DNA of 48,755 nt from a bacterium (GCA_026394155.1 JAPKYT010000077.1:1-48755), one strand, 5' to 3'. Positions 8,803-20,390 are shown, counted from the stretch's first letter. Numbers and translations are program-made. The notes: generated by a model not told the origin, from the sequence alone.

Positions 8803-10362
8803 TTGCTTATGAAAACTAAACACGTCACGGCGATTCTCCTCATCCTGCTGCTGGTCAGTGTGGGACTGAACGTGCGGCAGTCCGTCCAGTTGCACAAGGC
8901 CGCTGCGTCGGCATCCACGCAGGGCACGAAGCAGCTTTGGACATGCCCGATGGATCCTCAGGTAGTTCAGGATCATCCCGGCAAGTGCTCCATCTGCGGC
9001 ATGAACCTCGTTCTGCAAACGAATGTCAAGAACGAGGAAGCCGGAACGAGCCCGCCGGCCAAGGAAAAGGAATCCGGCAAGAAAGACGCGCAGAAGTACC
9101 AGTGCCCGATGCACCCCTCGATTGTGCAGGATCATCCGGGAGACTGCCCGGTCTGCGGCATGAAGCTGGTGAAGATGAAGGGTTCCGCGAATGGACAGGT
9201 GACCGCAAATGGCGGGGCAGCCAGAAAGATCGCCTTTTATCGCTCGTCCATGGATCCCAAACAGACTTCGCCAGTACCTCGCAAGGATGAGATGGGGATT
9301 GCCTATGTTCCCGTGTATGAAGAGGAACTTTCAGGCGGTGGCGGCGGGGTCGAAGGTCGTGCCACGGTCGCCATTGATCCCACACGTCAGCAACTCATCG
9401 GGTTGCGCACCGCTCCGGTTACACGTGGTTCCATCAGCACGGAGTGGCGCACGGTGGGACGCGTTCAAGTGGATCCGACGAGAGTGAGCAAAATCAACGT
9501 CAAGGTATCTGGCTACGTGGAGCGCATTTTCGTGGACTTCGTTGGGCGGCCCGTCAAACGCGGCGAACAACTGTTCACATATTACAGTCCCGATCTGCTG
9601 TCTGCCCAGCAGGAATATCTGCTCGCGCTGAAGGCCAAGAGCCGCTCAAAAGGCGGTGTGCAATCCGAGTATGACAGTCTGATGATCGCCGCCGCGCGGC
9701 AGAAGCTCAGGCTGTGGGATGTGCCCGAAGCGGAAATCGAACGGCTTGCGCAGACCGGCGAAGTGGTCAAGGCGCTGACGTTCGTCTCACCGCTGACGGG
9801 AGTCGTGACGGCCAAGAACGTGGTCGAAGGCTCTTCGCTGAATCCGGGTGATACACCATACGAGATCACCGACCTGAGTTCCGTCTGGGTCATGGCGGAT
9901 GCCTATCAGTCGGACGTTGCCCGGGCCAAGGTCGGCATGTCCGCCTCGGTGAGCTTAGAGTCGCTGCCGGGGCATGTTCTTCAAGGCAAAGTTGCCTTCA
10001 TTGATCCGGTTCTTGATCCGCAGAGTCGAACGTTCAAGGTTCGCATCAATGTTGACAACACCAGTGGAGAGCTGAAACCCGATATGTTTGCCGATGTCCT
10101 GTTCGAAGGCGCAGTGCGCGAGGCCGTGACCATTCCGGCGGACGCCGTCATCCCTTCGGGAAGAGGGAATATGGTGTTTGTCGCCGTCGGCGACGGCAGG
10201 TTCCAACCCCGTGCCGTGAGGTTGGGCGAGAAGTCGGGTGACCGGGTCGAAGTGATCGAGGGACTGAGCGAGGGGGAATCGGTCGTCACTCGCGCGAACT
10301 TCCTGGTGGATTCAGAATCATCGCTCCGCGCCGCACTCGCGGCTGTCGGGGGATCACAGTGA
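8803..10362 (+). CDS. RND efflux periplasmic adaptor (CusB-like) with tandem heavy-metal-binding domains
   Basis: [50 protein letters not shown], then [28 protein letters not shown], followed by an MFP domain. Stop overlaps the next gene start. Confidence 0.92.
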   Translation: MLMKTKHVTAILLILLLVSVGLNVRQSVQLHKAAASASTQGTKQLWTCPMDPQVVQDHPGKCSICGMNLVLQTNVKNEEAGTSPPAKEKESGKKDAQKYQCPMHPSIVQDHPGDCPVCGMKLVKMKGSANGQVTANGGAARKIAFYRSSMDPKQTSPVPRKDEMGIAYVPVYEEELSGGGGGVEGRATVAIDPTRQQLIGLRTAPVTRGSISTEWRTVGRVQVDPTRVSKINVKVSGYVERIFVDFVGRPVKRGEQLFTYYSPDLLSAQQEYLLALKAKSRSKGGVQSEYDSLMIAAARQKLRLWDVPEAEIERLAQTGEVVKALTFVSPLTGVVTAKNVVEGSSLNPGDTPYEITDLSSVWVMADAYQSDVARAKVGMSASVSLESLPGHVLQGKVAFIDPVLDPQSRTFKVRINVDNTSGELKPDMFADVLFEGAVREAVTIPADAVIPSGRGNMVFVAVGDGRFQPRAVRLGEKSGDRVEVIEGLSEGESVVTRANFLVDSESSLRAALAAVGGSQ

Positions 10363-13300
10363 TGTTGCAGAAGATCATTCGCTTCTCGGCGGAGAATCGC
10401 TTTCTGGTGATCGGTGCCACAATGGTGGCGCTGATCATCGCGTTTTGGACCATGCGGCATATCCCGCTCGATGCCTTGCCTGATCTCTCGGACACGCAGG
10501 TCATCGTCTATTCCAAGTGGGATCGCAGTCCCGACATTCTTGAAGATCAAGTCACTTATCCGATTATCAGCGCTCTGTTAGGCGCTCCGAAAGTCAGAGC
10601 CATTCGCGGCTTCTCCGACTTCGGCTACAGTTATGTGTATGTCATCTTCGAAGACGGCACGGACATCTACTGGGCGCGCACGCGAGTGCTGGAATATCTG
10701 TCAAAGATCACGTCGCAGCTTCCGGCAGGTGTCAAGACGGAATTGGGACCGGACGCGACGAGTCTCGGTTGGGTCTTTCAGTATGCCTTGATTGACCGGA
10801 CCGGCAAGAATACTAGCGACGAACTGCGCAGCTATCAGGACTGGTTCCTGCGCTACGCCATACAGAGTGTGCCCGGCGTGGCCGAGGTGGCGACGGTGGG
10901 GGGGCAGGTCCGGCAATATCAGATTACCGTCAATCCCAATGCGTTGGCCAACTACGGCCTGCCGCTGGATGCGGTGATTCAAGCGGTGCGTAAGGGCAAC
11001 AACGATGTCGGCGGCCGCTTGGTTGAAATTGCAGGCCGCGAGTACATGGTGCGCGGTCGCGGCTACGTAAAATCCACGCAGGACCTTGAGAAACTCGTTC
11101 TTAAATCCGAGAACGGCACGCCCATCACGGTCAAGGATGTCGCGACCGTGCAGTTGGGGCCGGAACTGCGGCGTGGCATTGCGGATTACAACGGGGAAGG
11201 GGATGTGGTTGGCGGGATCGTGGTCATGCGGCAGGGCGAAAACGCGCTCAACGTAATTGATCGCGTGAAAGCGAAACTGGAGGAGATCAAGCCCTCATTG
11301 CCGCCCGGCGCGGAAATCGTCACCACCTATGACCGCTCGGAACTGATCGGCCGGGCGATTGACACGGTCAAGAGCAAGCTGATCGAGGAAATGATTATCG
11401 TGGCGATTGTCATTCTCCTCTTCCTCTGGCATATTCCCTCGGCGGCGGTTCCCATCATCACTATTCCCGTGAGCGTGGCTCTCGCGTTCATTCCCATGTA
11501 CCTGATGGGGCTCACGGCGAATCTGATGTCGCTCGCCGGTATCGCCATTTCCATCGGTGTGCTGGTGGATGGCGCGATCGTCGAGGTGGAGAACGCTTAC
11601 AACAAAATCTATCATTGGCAGGCGGACGGGGCGAAAGGAGACTTCCATAAAGTGCGGCTTGAGGCGCTGATGGAGGTGGGACCGTCGGTGTTCTTTTCGC
11701 TGTTGGTGATTGCCGTCGCTTTTCTGCCTGTTTTCACTCTGGTGGATCAGGAAGGGCGTTTGTTTAAGCCGCTGGCCTATTCGAAGAACTTTGCGATGGC
11801 GATTGCGGCCATACTGGCGATTACGCTGGATCCGGCCATGCGGATGATGTTCGCGCGCATTGAGCCGTTCAAGTTCCGGCCCCGCTTCTTGTCTTGGACG
11901 GCCTCCAAGTTCGCCGTGGGCAGGTATTACTCCGAAGAAAAACATCCGATCAGCCGCTTTTTACACCGAATCTATGAAGGACCATGCCGGTTTGTGCTTA
12001 AACACCCGAAGGCCACGATTCTGGTGAGCATACTGATCGTCATCTCGACGATTCCGGTTTATCTGAAGCTCGGATCGGAATTCATGCCGCCGCTGCGCGA
12101 GGGTTCGCTGCTCTATATGCCTTCTGCCGTTCAGCCGGGAATGTCCGTGACCGAGGCGCAGAAGGCGCTTCAGGTGCAGGACAAGCTGCTGATGACGTTT
12201 CCCGAAATCGAGCGTGTCTTTGGCAAAGCCGGCCGCGCGGAGACTTCCACCGATCCGGCTCCCTTCACGATGATGGAGACTACGATCTTGCTCAAGCCGG
12301 AGTCCGAGTGGCGCGAGAAACCGCGCTGGTACTCGAGCTGGGCTCCCGACTGGTTGAAGAGCATCCTTCGCACGGCTTGGCGTGACCGAATCACCGAAGA
12401 GGAGCTGATCGCCGAATTGGATGAGACTCTCCAGTTGCCGGGAATCAGCAATGCCTGGACCATGCCCATCAAAGCTCGGCTCGACATGCTCTCGACGGGA
12501 ATTCGAACACCGGTGGGGATCAAGGTGTTGGGAAGCGACCTGGCAACCATTCAGAAAATAGCAATTGACGTCGAGACCGCGCTGCAAAACGTGCCGGATA
12601 CCCGAAGTGTCTACGCCGAGCGCGTGGCCGGAGGCTACTTTCTCGATTTCGAGTTGAATCGGGACCGGCTCGCGCGCTATGGACTATCGGTGGATGATGC
12701 GAACATGATGGTGATGACGGCGGTCGGCGGCGACAACCAGACCACCACCTTTGAAGGGCGCGGACGATACGGAGTGAATGTGCGCTATGCGCGGGATTAC
12801 CGCAGCGATTTGGAAGCGATGCGCCGGGTCCTGCTGCCCTTGCCGAACGGACGCGGACAGATTCCCATGTCCGAGATCGCCGATGTCAAGCTCGTGGAAG
12901 GCCCGTCCATGATCCGCGACGAGAACGGTCTGCTGGCGGGTTATGTCTATGTGGACTTTGACCCGTCGAAAGTGGACGTCGGCAGGTACGTAGAACGCGC
13001 CAAACAAGCGGTGGCCGCCACCGTCAAAACACCCACCGGTTATTCGTTGGTCTGGAGCGGACAGTACGAGAACATGATCCGCGTGCAGAATCGTCTCAAG
13101 TTCATCGTACCCCTGACTCTGCTGCTGATCTTCGCGCTGTTGTACATGAATACCAAGTCCGCCGCCAAGACACTGGTGGTCATGCTCGCCGTTCCGTTCT
13201 CCGCCGTCGGTGCCATCTGGTTGATCTATCTGCTGGGATACAATGTCTCCATTGCGGTCTGGGTCGGAATGATCGCCCTGCTCGGACTGGATGCCGAAAC

Positions 13301-13631
13301 CGGTGTCTTCATGTTGCTCTTCCTCGATCTTTCCCACGATGAGGCCAAGGCCAAAGGGCGGCTTCGGACCCCGGGCGATCTGGTCGAGGCCATTGTCCAC
13401 GGCGCGGTGAAGCGCGTTCGTCCGAAGGCCATGACGGTCTGTGCGGCGTTTGTCGGATTGCTGCCGATCATGTGGTCAACGGGGACGGGATCGGACCTGA
13501 TGAAGCGCGTTGCCGCGCCGATGGTCGGAGGATTGATCACGTCGTTCGTCCTGGAACTTCTGGTCTATCCGGCCATCTATTACCTCATGAAGAGGCGAGA
13601 GGTTTCGGCGGCAAAAGCGGCGCTGAGCTGA
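10359..13631 (+). CDS. Heavy-metal efflux RND transporter (CusA/CzcA family)
   Basis: 1090 aa. [62 protein letters not shown] is a clear CusA-like N-terminus. Confidence 0.95.
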   Translation: MMLQKIIRFSAENRFLVIGATMVALIIAFWTMRHIPLDALPDLSDTQVIVYSKWDRSPDILEDQVTYPIISALLGAPKVRAIRGFSDFGYSYVYVIFEDGTDIYWARTRVLEYLSKITSQLPAGVKTELGPDATSLGWVFQYALIDRTGKNTSDELRSYQDWFLRYAIQSVPGVAEVATVGGQVRQYQITVNPNALANYGLPLDAVIQAVRKGNNDVGGRLVEIAGREYMVRGRGYVKSTQDLEKLVLKSENGTPITVKDVATVQLGPELRRGIADYNGEGDVVGGIVVMRQGENALNVIDRVKAKLEEIKPSLPPGAEIVTTYDRSELIGRAIDTVKSKLIEEMIIVAIVILLFLWHIPSAAVPIITIPVSVALAFIPMYLMGLTANLMSLAGIAISIGVLVDGAIVEVENAYNKIYHWQADGAKGDFHKVRLEALMEVGPSVFFSLLVIAVAFLPVFTLVDQEGRLFKPLAYSKNFAMAIAAILAITLDPAMRMMFARIEPFKFRPRFLSWTASKFAVGRYYSEEKHPISRFLHRIYEGPCRFVLKHPKATILVSILIVISTIPVYLKLGSEFMPPLREGSLLYMPSAVQPGMSVTEAQKALQVQDKLLMTFPEIERVFGKAGRAETSTDPAPFTMMETTILLKPESEWREKPRWYSSWAPDWLKSILRTAWRDRITEEELIAELDETLQLPGISNAWTMPIKARLDMLSTGIRTPVGIKVLGSDLATIQKIAIDVETALQNVPDTRSVYAERVAGGYFLDFELNRDRLARYGLSVDDANMMVMTAVGGDNQTTTFEGRGRYGVNVRYARDYRSDLEAMRRVLLPLPNGRGQIPMSEIADVKLVEGPSMIRDENGLLAGYVYVDFDPSKVDVGRYVERAKQAVAATVKTPTGYSLVWSGQYENMIRVQNRLKFIVPLTLLLIFALLYMNTKSAAKTLVVMLAVPFSAVGAIWLIYLLGYNVSIAVWVGMIALLGLDAETGVFMLLFLDLSHDEAKAKGRLRTPGDLVEAIVHGAVKRVRPKAMTVCAAFVGLLPIMWSTGTGSDLMKRVAAPMVGGLITSFVLELLVYPAIYYLMKRREVSAAKAALS

Positions 13632-13730
13632 ACAGAACCTCACGGTTTCCACCGCACACGCGGAACAAAGGAAGGGAACTGCGGGAATTCGCACGAAGTT
13701 TAAGCAACAAAACCCGAAGGGGAAAGGAAG

Positions 13731-14291
13731 ATGAAAATGAAGACCGTGGGCCGCAACGTATGGATCGTGCTGGCGCTGCTGACCGTGGCATCGCTGGTCA
13801 TGGCGCAGGCAGAAACCACAAGCAAGAGCACGGCCGCCGAGGCCGACACGGTGAAGGCGGCGAAAGCCGTGAAAGAAGCCGAGGCTTATCCGCTCGACTA
13901 CTGCATTGTCACCGGCGAGAAACTGGGTGGCATGGGCGATCCGGTTACCAAAGTGTATGACGGACGTGAAGTGCGCTTCTGCTGCGGCGGATGCGTGAAG
14001 ATCTTCGAGAAAGACAAAGCCAAGTGGACGAAGAAGCTCGACGATGCGATCATCGCCGCGCAGAAACCCACTTATCCGCTGAACACGTGCGTGGTCAGTG
14101 GAGACACTTTGGGCCGCATGGGAGAGCCCGTGGACTATGTGTGGGGCAATCGTCTGGTGCGATTGTGCTGCAGCGGCTGCATCGCCGCTCTCAACAAGGA
14201 TCCTGAAAAGTACCTCGAGATGATCAACGTGGCCTCAACTCCGGTCAAGGCTGCTGAGACGCCGGCCGAGACTCCGTATCAGCATCCTTAG
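13731..14291 (+). CDS. Exported protein with two YHS/TRASH-like metal-binding repeats
   Basis: Repeats YPLDYCIVTGEKLGGMGDPVTKVYDGREVRFCCGGCVKIFEKDKAKW and YPLNTCVVSGDTLGRMGEPVDYVWGNRLVRLCCSGCIAALNKDPEKY. N-terminal signal. Confidence 0.82.
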   Translation: MKMKTVGRNVWIVLALLTVASLVMAQAETTSKSTAAEADTVKAAKAVKEAEAYPLDYCIVTGEKLGGMGDPVTKVYDGREVRFCCGGCVKIFEKDKAKWTKKLDDAIIAAQKPTYPLNTCVVSGDTLGRMGEPVDYVWGNRLVRLCCSGCIAALNKDPEKYLEMINVASTPVKAAETPAETPYQHP

Positions 14292-14423
14292 CGGCGCGAG
14301 TTCCATAGCGCGGGGCTCACCTCGACGCAGGAGATAGTTGATCTTTCAGAGCTATCGGGCGCATGAAGCCCGTTTCCGTGTTGACAAAGACATTCGGAAC
14401 GGTTAAATTCTTGTTTCCGTTCG

Positions 14424-14499
14424 GCACCCATAGCTCAACTGGTAGAGCAACTGACTCTTAATCAGTAGGTTTAGGGTTCGAGTCCCTGTGGGTGCACCA
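14424..14499 (+). tRNA. tRNA-Lys (anticodon CTT)
   Basis: Full cloverleaf: acceptor GCACCCA/TGGGTGC, anticodon loop CTCTTAA, T-arm AGGGTTCGAGTCCCT, encoded CCA. Confidence 0.96.
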
Positions 14500-14502
14500 A
14501 GA

Positions 14503-14541
14503 AAGAGCCTGCAAGTGATGAACTTACAGGCTTTTTGTTTG
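14503..14541 (+). terminator. Terminator behind tRNA-Lys
   Basis: agAGCCTGcAAGtgatgaaCTTaCAGGCTttttgttt. Confidence 0.7.
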
Positions 14542-14743
14542 ACGCTGTACTGAACATGTGTTCCGACGCGAGTGCAGTCTTTGACAACCGGCGACAACCA
14601 AAGTGTCCCCAAACTGTCCCCAAAATGTTCGTGACCTGATTCTCAAAGTCAGTCTTTCAGCACGGTGCAAGCGCCGATGGAGAGGCGTGGGCAGTACCTT
14701 CGTGGTCAGGCAAAAAAGAAGGGGACCGACAATTCGATCCCCT

Positions 14744-15391
14744 TCAGTAGGGCAGCTTCTCTACTGTCTTGGCAAGGTGCCCAGGGCTGAGATGGCTGTA
14801 GATCATGGTCACGGAGACATCGTGATGCCCCAGCATCTCCTGAACGGATCGAATGTCCACGCCCGCCATGATCAAGTGGGAGGCAAAGGTGTGCCGCAAC
14901 GTGTGCAGGGACACATGGCCGTCAAATCCAGCCCGCTTCACCGCCTTTCGGAAATCCTGTCCGAGGGTCCAGTAGTTGACATTGAAGACGGTGTCGTCCG
15001 CAGAGTGGGGAGCAGCCTGCATTTCCGTCAACACGGCGGAAAGCTGCGGATTGACCGGCACGACCCTGGATCTGCCGGACTTGGTGCGAAAGTCCTCCTT
15101 GTTCTGGACCGTGATCGTCCTGCGTTCCATGTCCACGTCAGACCACTGCAAGTGGACGATCTCATCACGCCGCAACCCTGTCCACAAGGCGAAGTCCACC
15201 ACTCGACGCAGGTCTGTGTCATCCCCGATGGCTTCTCGGAGCTTCTGAATCTCCGCTTCATTGAGGTACCGCAGGTGCGTATTTCGCGGCACCCGTGTCA
15301 GCTTCACCTGGGCGGCAGGGTTGGTCTTGACATACCCCTTGCGGTGCGCCCAGGCGAACGCTACTTTCAGATGTCGCAGGGCCACGTTCAC
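14744..15391 (-). pseudogene. Truncated tyrosine recombinase (catalytic domain retained, N-terminus missing)
   Basis: ALWTGLRRDEIVHLQWSDVD, LHTLRHTFASHLIMAGVDIRSVQEMLGHHDVSVTMIYSHLSP. The frame breaks near 15392-15430 into unrelated sequence. Directed at the tRNA-Lys 3' end. Confidence 0.8.
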
Positions 15392-15425
15392 CGACGACGG
15401 CTTGATACGGCGCAGGCTCTCGATC

Positions 15426-15619
15426 CGGAAACACCTATCTGGGTTTATCCGCCAGGTTATGCGGAAATTGTGCCCAGCGTACTCATGCTAATCCCGCTGG
15501 AGACACTGCAACTGCTGAAAGAGAGACTGACAGGAAACAAAACGGGATCATGGCACGAGCTTGCAAAGAAAGTCAGAGCTGAGTTCGCGCGGCGTGAGAA
15601 AAAGAAGGTTGCTGATTGA
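15426..15619 (+). pseudogene. 3' fragment of an unknown plus-strand gene
   Basis: The end of ORF 14603-15619 (IWVYPPGYAEIVPSVLMLIPLETLQLLKERLTGNKTGSWHELAKKVRAEFARREKKKVAD) is protein-like. The upstream part of that ORF is only antisense to the integrase. Confidence 0.4.
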
Positions 15620-16030
15620 CTCGTGGGTCAGGCTTGTTCTTTGCCATCGACCGGGTTTCTGGGATCAATCCAGCCCGCCGTTCCGCGAGGCCGGAGAGGA
15701 CAGGATCCTGAAAAACGCAGCAGAGGAGACTGCAGCGAGACCACAGAATGGAAGTCGTATGCTAATTTGAGATTCAATCTGTAATACCTGGTCTCTAACC
15801 GCCTGTATTTACCGATACAAAGCTGGAACAGATAAACAGTACCACCAAATGGACATAGTTATCCTGTTTGTGCCGATCCGGACTCAAGTCACAAAGTTCT
15901 TTTTCTTTTTGCCCACCAAGTGTTGACAGTACCCCGTGATTGGTGTATACTCTATCATAACAACGTGAAATGATCTCTGACCCGCCTCCCATGTGAGGTT
16001 GGGGTTTCGAAATTTAAACACAAAAGCAAA

Positions 16031-17638
16031 TTGAGACTCGCAACTCACTCTTGGAGACTCTGCTTAGTTGCCGCGCTTCTGTGGGCAACGCAAGCCTCCG
16101 CCATTTGGCCCTTTGGTTCTTCGGCCAGCTACGAAGCTCGTGAGACAGAGCGCACGGCGCAACTTCTCCTGAGATCACACCGCTACAACGAGGCGGTTCA
16201 CCTGCTTCAGACGGAGCTGAATACTCAGCCCGTCGGCCAGTGGCGCTTTCAGCTGACAATGATGCTGGCGGAGGGAGAGGTCGGGCTCGGCGACTCGCTG
16301 GGTCTGGCGGCAACGCTGGCACAGGCCGAAACCATTGCCCGCAAGCCGTTACAACTCAAGGATATTCAGCGCTACCGGAAGAGGCTTGAAGAACTGCGGG
16401 CGATACCCGTGCTGACACCCGTCACGGCTGACAGTTCTCGCGCAGCGGCTGCCCTAATTGACACGACCACGTCCGGCGCGGACGAGACGCTGCTTCGCGT
16501 CCTGGTGACCAACTCGTTCTTTGAGACGGATCTGCGGCAAGTGCTTTCGGATCTTGCCACACAAACGGGAACACCGATTGTCTGGGATCCCACGGTCAAG
16601 GGTCTTGTCACCTACGAGGCAAAGGAGCAACCTCTCGACAAGGTGCTGGAGGCGATTCTCCTGCCTGCCGGCTTCGGTTACACTTATCGTGGCGGCATCG
16701 TATATGTGGGATCTACGAGTCCCAGTGATGCCAGTTTCGGTCTCATTTCGCGCACGGAAGTCATCACCCTCGCAAACACTGATGCCACAGACGCTATCGC
16801 TCAACTCTCGGAGTATTTTCAACCCTATGTGCGGGCGTCCAAAATTTCCAATACGGTCACCGTCACGGCACCGGCAGCTACTGTCAGCAGGATTCGCTCC
16901 GACCTGAAGCAACTGGACAAACCGCCAGCGCAGATCATGATTGAAGTGGTCGTCTGCGAATTCTCCGAAGATGCTCTGCGTCAAATGGGGCTGGACTGGT
17001 CGCTCACACGGACGGAAGGTCGAAATCCATCCTGGCAAGTTGGAGCACAGCACACCGACATTGCCAATCCATCCTTAGCAGGCACGTACACCGACATCGG
17101 ATACAAGATCGGCAACTATACGGCCGATCTGACTGCCTCGCTTCAGGCGCTGGTGGAATCCGGCCAAGCGGAGATCCGTGCCAAACCGCGCATCACGACT
17201 CTCAACGGTCGTACCGCCCAGATCAGTCTGACCACGGATCAGTATTTTGTCATCCAGACCGGCGGCACTCAGTACTACCAGTACAACACGCTGCAGTCGG
17301 TGAGTTCCGGAATCAAGTTGGAGATCACTCCTTACGTCGCTTCGACCTCAGATGAAATCACGTTGTACGTCAAGCCGGAAGTGGGGGATGTGGTCGGCGC
17401 GGGTGCGCAGGGATTGCCTGAAATCAACAAACGCACGGCCAGTACTTCGGTGCGGGTACATGATGGGGAAACGTTCACGGTGGGGGGACTGAACTTGCAG
17501 CGTCAGAAGCTTTTGCAGCGGAAGATCCCTTTCCTTGGAGACATTCCGCTCTTGGGCTATCTCTTTCGCTATGACGAGCGGCAGTTCAAAGACACCGAGA
17601 TCATCATCTTTGTCACCCCGCATCTGCTCGCTCGTTAG
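16031..17638 (+). CDS. Secretin family protein (PilQ/GspD-like)
   Basis: TTG start and signal peptide. Secretin core IEVVVCEFSEDALRQMGLDWSL...GQAEIRAKPRITTLNGRTAQISL...FTVGGLNLQRQKLLQRKIPFLGDIPLLGYLFRYDERQFKDTEIIIFVTPHLL. Confidence 0.92.
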   Translation: MRLATHSWRLCLVAALLWATQASAIWPFGSSASYEARETERTAQLLLRSHRYNEAVHLLQTELNTQPVGQWRFQLTMMLAEGEVGLGDSLGLAATLAQAETIARKPLQLKDIQRYRKRLEELRAIPVLTPVTADSSRAAAALIDTTTSGADETLLRVLVTNSFFETDLRQVLSDLATQTGTPIVWDPTVKGLVTYEAKEQPLDKVLEAILLPAGFGYTYRGGIVYVGSTSPSDASFGLISRTEVITLANTDATDAIAQLSEYFQPYVRASKISNTVTVTAPAATVSRIRSDLKQLDKPPAQIMIEVVVCEFSEDALRQMGLDWSLTRTEGRNPSWQVGAQHTDIANPSLAGTYTDIGYKIGNYTADLTASLQALVESGQAEIRAKPRITTLNGRTAQISLTTDQYFVIQTGGTQYYQYNTLQSVSSGIKLEITPYVASTSDEITLYVKPEVGDVVGAGAQGLPEINKRTASTSVRVHDGETFTVGGLNLQRQKLLQRKIPFLGDIPLLGYLFRYDERQFKDTEIIIFVTPHLLAR

Positions 17639-17924
17639 GCCCCTCCTTTTCCCCCACTGTGTGGGGGAAATACAAAGGGGTAAGTTCAGTTTTACATTAG
17701 AATTAAATCGAACACTCCGTGCTTTCCGTCCGCCGAGCTGCGGTACGGACCGGGCAAGCACGGATGGACGACTAACCTTCCCCGCGCGGAAGGCATAACC
17801 AAAAAAGGCCGGCCCCGGGACTGGCGCGAACCAAATGCCCCGGGGACCGGCTGGGTGAGCACGATCGCTGGCAAAAGTCAGGATCGTCTCGCCTGTTCAA
17901 CAAACCGAACAGGAGAAAAGTTTC

Positions 17925-18602
17925 ATGAAGTACGTCATTGCAACAATCATGGCCGTTTGCATGATGGCGTTTGCGGCGATGGCCGTTCTTCCGCCACCGC
18001 CGCCGGGCGCCCCCGGCATTCCAGGCGGTTGGGGCGCGAGTTGCGAAGAATACACCGTCTATTCAGTGCCCTGGGGACCTGTCACAGCAATCTACACCCT
18101 CGGTGGTGTAGGTGGTGCCGGCTGGCGTATCTGCCCTGAATGCACAGATCCCATATCCTGGCCTGCGCTGAGTGTCGAGCTGTGGATCGAAATGGAGTGC
18201 GTTTTCTGGTTTCAGTCGACCGAGGCTGACGTTCACCTCTCCAGCTTCTACAATGACTACTGTGTCGCGTTCTACGGCACGAGCGCCTGCAACAACGGCC
18301 AGTGGATCATTGTCAACCCGCCGATGGACCAGAGCCTCGATCAACTGCCCTTCGTCGAGGATATGTGGGGTCGCACAGGCACTAACCACGGAACTCCAAT
18401 TCCAGTGAGTTGGAGCTACTATTTAGACGATGTTGGCCCCCGGGACATGGTTGCGGGTACTGACGGCGCCTACCAGTTCCTAGTACAGCCCTGCAACCAC
18501 TCTTACTACATCCAGCTGTGCTTGCATCCGAAACTCCACCAGGAAGACGGTTACTACACTTGGGCTCAGGGTGGTTTCCTTTGCCCGGCTGAACCCCTGT
18601 AA
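17925..18602 (+). CDS. Exported Trp/Tyr/Cys-rich protein, unknown function
   Basis: Signal peptide, then LPPPPPGAPGIPGGWGASCEEYTVYS. At least eight cysteines in the mature part. RBS aggagaa upstream. Confidence 0.7.
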   Translation: MKYVIATIMAVCMMAFAAMAVLPPPPPGAPGIPGGWGASCEEYTVYSVPWGPVTAIYTLGGVGGAGWRICPECTDPISWPALSVELWIEMECVFWFQSTEADVHLSSFYNDYCVAFYGTSACNNGQWIIVNPPMDQSLDQLPFVEDMWGRTGTNHGTPIPVSWSYYLDDVGPRDMVAGTDGAYQFLVQPCNHSYYIQLCLHPKLHQEDGYYTWAQGGFLCPAEPL

Positions 18603-18620
18603 TCGGTATGCTTGAGCCTC

Positions 18621-18651
18621 GATTCCGGCCAAAGCCCGGTTGGCCGGAATC
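18621..18651 (+). terminator. Intergenic perfect hairpin (terminator/processing-like)
   Basis: GATTCCGGCCaaagcccggttGGCCGGAATC. No T-tract follows. Confidence 0.5.
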
Positions 18652-18695
18652 CGGCTCTGACCCAGAGATTCAATCATTTTGGCATAGGCCATATC

Positions 18696-20390
18696 ATGCA
18701 CCGTTCTCATATCGGACCACCGCCCTGCATTTCCTACCGCACGGATTTACTCCGGAGTGCGGTGTGTACTCTGGCGATTCTAACAGCCTTGATTTTGGCC
18801 CCAGTAGTTACGGGACAGGTTTCCATTATTCCACTGATTCAGGAAATATCCGTTAACCCGGGTGGAAAGACCCAGTTTGACCTGCGAATTGGCAACCGCT
18901 CGGAGCAGACTATGGCCTTTTCCATGCACGGCTCTAACCTCGACATTTCGCAAGAGGGCATTCCATCTCCTCTTGCAGAACAGACCGACTGGAGCTGCGC
19001 CGAATGGATCACCTTCACGCCCAGCGACTTTGAACTGCAGACAGATTCGGTGCAGACTGTTCAGGGTCTTATCAGCGCGCCCGTGGGTGTCGTTGGCGGA
19101 CACTATGCCTTTATCACCTGCCAATATCGGATATCGGCAGAGCCGACGGGTTTTGTTCCTGGGAAAGAGGCAAGGGCCCAGATTGAGTTCGGTCGGGCAG
19201 TATCTTCCACTTTGCTGGTTACTGTCCGCTCGAGCAAGAACGACGTCCAACTCCGGCCTGACAGCCTTCTTCTCGTTTCAGGTCAAGGCGAAAGGCCCGC
19301 CCTGACGCTGGACCGGTCCGCGGCAGGCGGGCCGAATGTCTGGCAGGTTACAGTTCCGGTGACGAACACCGGCAATCTTCACACGGTAGCCACCGGACAG
19401 GTGAGCATTTGGACCGAGGACCTGAGACTGGTGGAACGAGCAGACCTGCTCGCCGGAAAGGGCTTCGTTCTTCCCCGGAAAAGCCGACTGTTCAAAGCAC
19501 AGGGCACGAGACCACTCGATGACGGAACCTATATGGTTCGGGTAGCGCTCCGAAGCCGTGAAGGCAAATTCACCGGTGGTTCGTTTCCATTTTACATTGT
19601 GCAGGGAACGCCCACATCTGATGTTCCCACCGAAACAATTCGGGACATCATGGAGGCGTTCACACCGAAATTCGGACTCTCAAAGAACCTCCTGGATTTT
19701 GCGGTGACACCCAATGCAAGAAGAACCGGTGGCATCCGCCTGACGAACTATTCACAGGATACATTGTCAATTATAGCCAGGCCTGTCACATGGACGATGG
19801 ATGACATCGGGAAGGTGGTCCTTGAACCAGATCCCTCGCAACTCATCAACCCCTGCGTGTCGTGGCTGGACGTATCGCCGAATCCCATCGTCATTCTGCC
19901 AAAAAGCGGGGCAATGGCGAAGGTGACCGTCGCGGCCCCAGAAGAAGTAGAAGGGGAGTACTACGCAGCGATTGTCTTTGAGACCGGTGAGATGCGAAAG
20001 GATTTGCCTGCCGAACTCCAGCTTGGCCGAACCGCACTCATCATGGTTGCATCCGCGACAGGCCTGGTGAGGAAGGCCACGATTGAGGTGACCGCCTATA
20101 AACCCATTAGTCCATTGATGCGAACCTTCACGATCAATGTGGTCAACGCCGGCAATGTGCACTGCTTTGCCTCGGGAAAGCTCACGATCTTGGACAAGAA
20201 TTGGAAGGCCGTGCTGGAGCCAATCACTTTTGGCGGTCCCCAAGATTATCTTCTGCCCGGTAAGAGCTACACTTATGTGGCGCCTTGTGCAGGCGCCCTT
20301 GAACGAGGCCGCTACTCCGCGGTCGTTGAGGTAGAATATAGCGAGGAAGCTCGCTCTGAAGTCACGGAGTACTACTTTGATGCTAAGTGA
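18696..20390 (+). CDS. Exported protein with repeated Ig-like (PapD/DUF916-like) domains
   Basis: Start refined to ATG 18696. QEISVNPGGKTQFDLRIGNRSEQTMAFSMHGSNL...GRAVSSTLLVTVRSS, then VTNTGNLHTVATGQVSIW and a second half LDFAVTPNARRTGGIRLTNYSQDTLSI. Confidence 0.7.
   Translation: MHRSHIGPPPCISYRTDLLRSAVCTLAILTALILAPVVTGQVSIIPLIQEISVNPGGKTQFDLRIGNRSEQTMAFSMHGSNLDISQEGIPSPLAEQTDWSCAEWITFTPSDFELQTDSVQTVQGLISAPVGVVGGHYAFITCQYRISAEPTGFVPGKEARAQIEFGRAVSSTLLVTVRSSKNDVQLRPDSLLLVSGQGERPALTLDRSAAGGPNVWQVTVPVTNTGNLHTVATGQVSIWTEDLRLVERADLLAGKGFVLPRKSRLFKAQGTRPLDDGTYMVRVALRSREGKFTGGSFPFYIVQGTPTSDVPTETIRDIMEAFTPKFGLSKNLLDFAVTPNARRTGGIRLTNYSQDTLSIIARPVTWTMDDIGKVVLEPDPSQLINPCVSWLDVSPNPIVILPKSGAMAKVTVAAPEEVEGEYYAAIVFETGEMRKDLPAELQLGRTALIMVASATGLVRKATIEVTAYKPISPLMRTFTINVVNAGNVHCFASGKLTILDKNWKAVLEPITFGGPQDYLLPGKSYTYVAPCAGALERGRYSAVVEVEYSEEARSEVTEYYFDAK

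Noticed and set aside
14603-15425. 5' portion of the 338-aa plus-strand ORF
   Set aside because: Antisense to the recognisable integrase catalytic domain. Only the last ~64 codons look genuine.
17857-17915. Possible GEMM (c-di-GMP) riboswitch because of gcaaaag and stacked helices
   Set aside because: Core conserved GEMM sequences are absent. Only generic hairpins can be supported.
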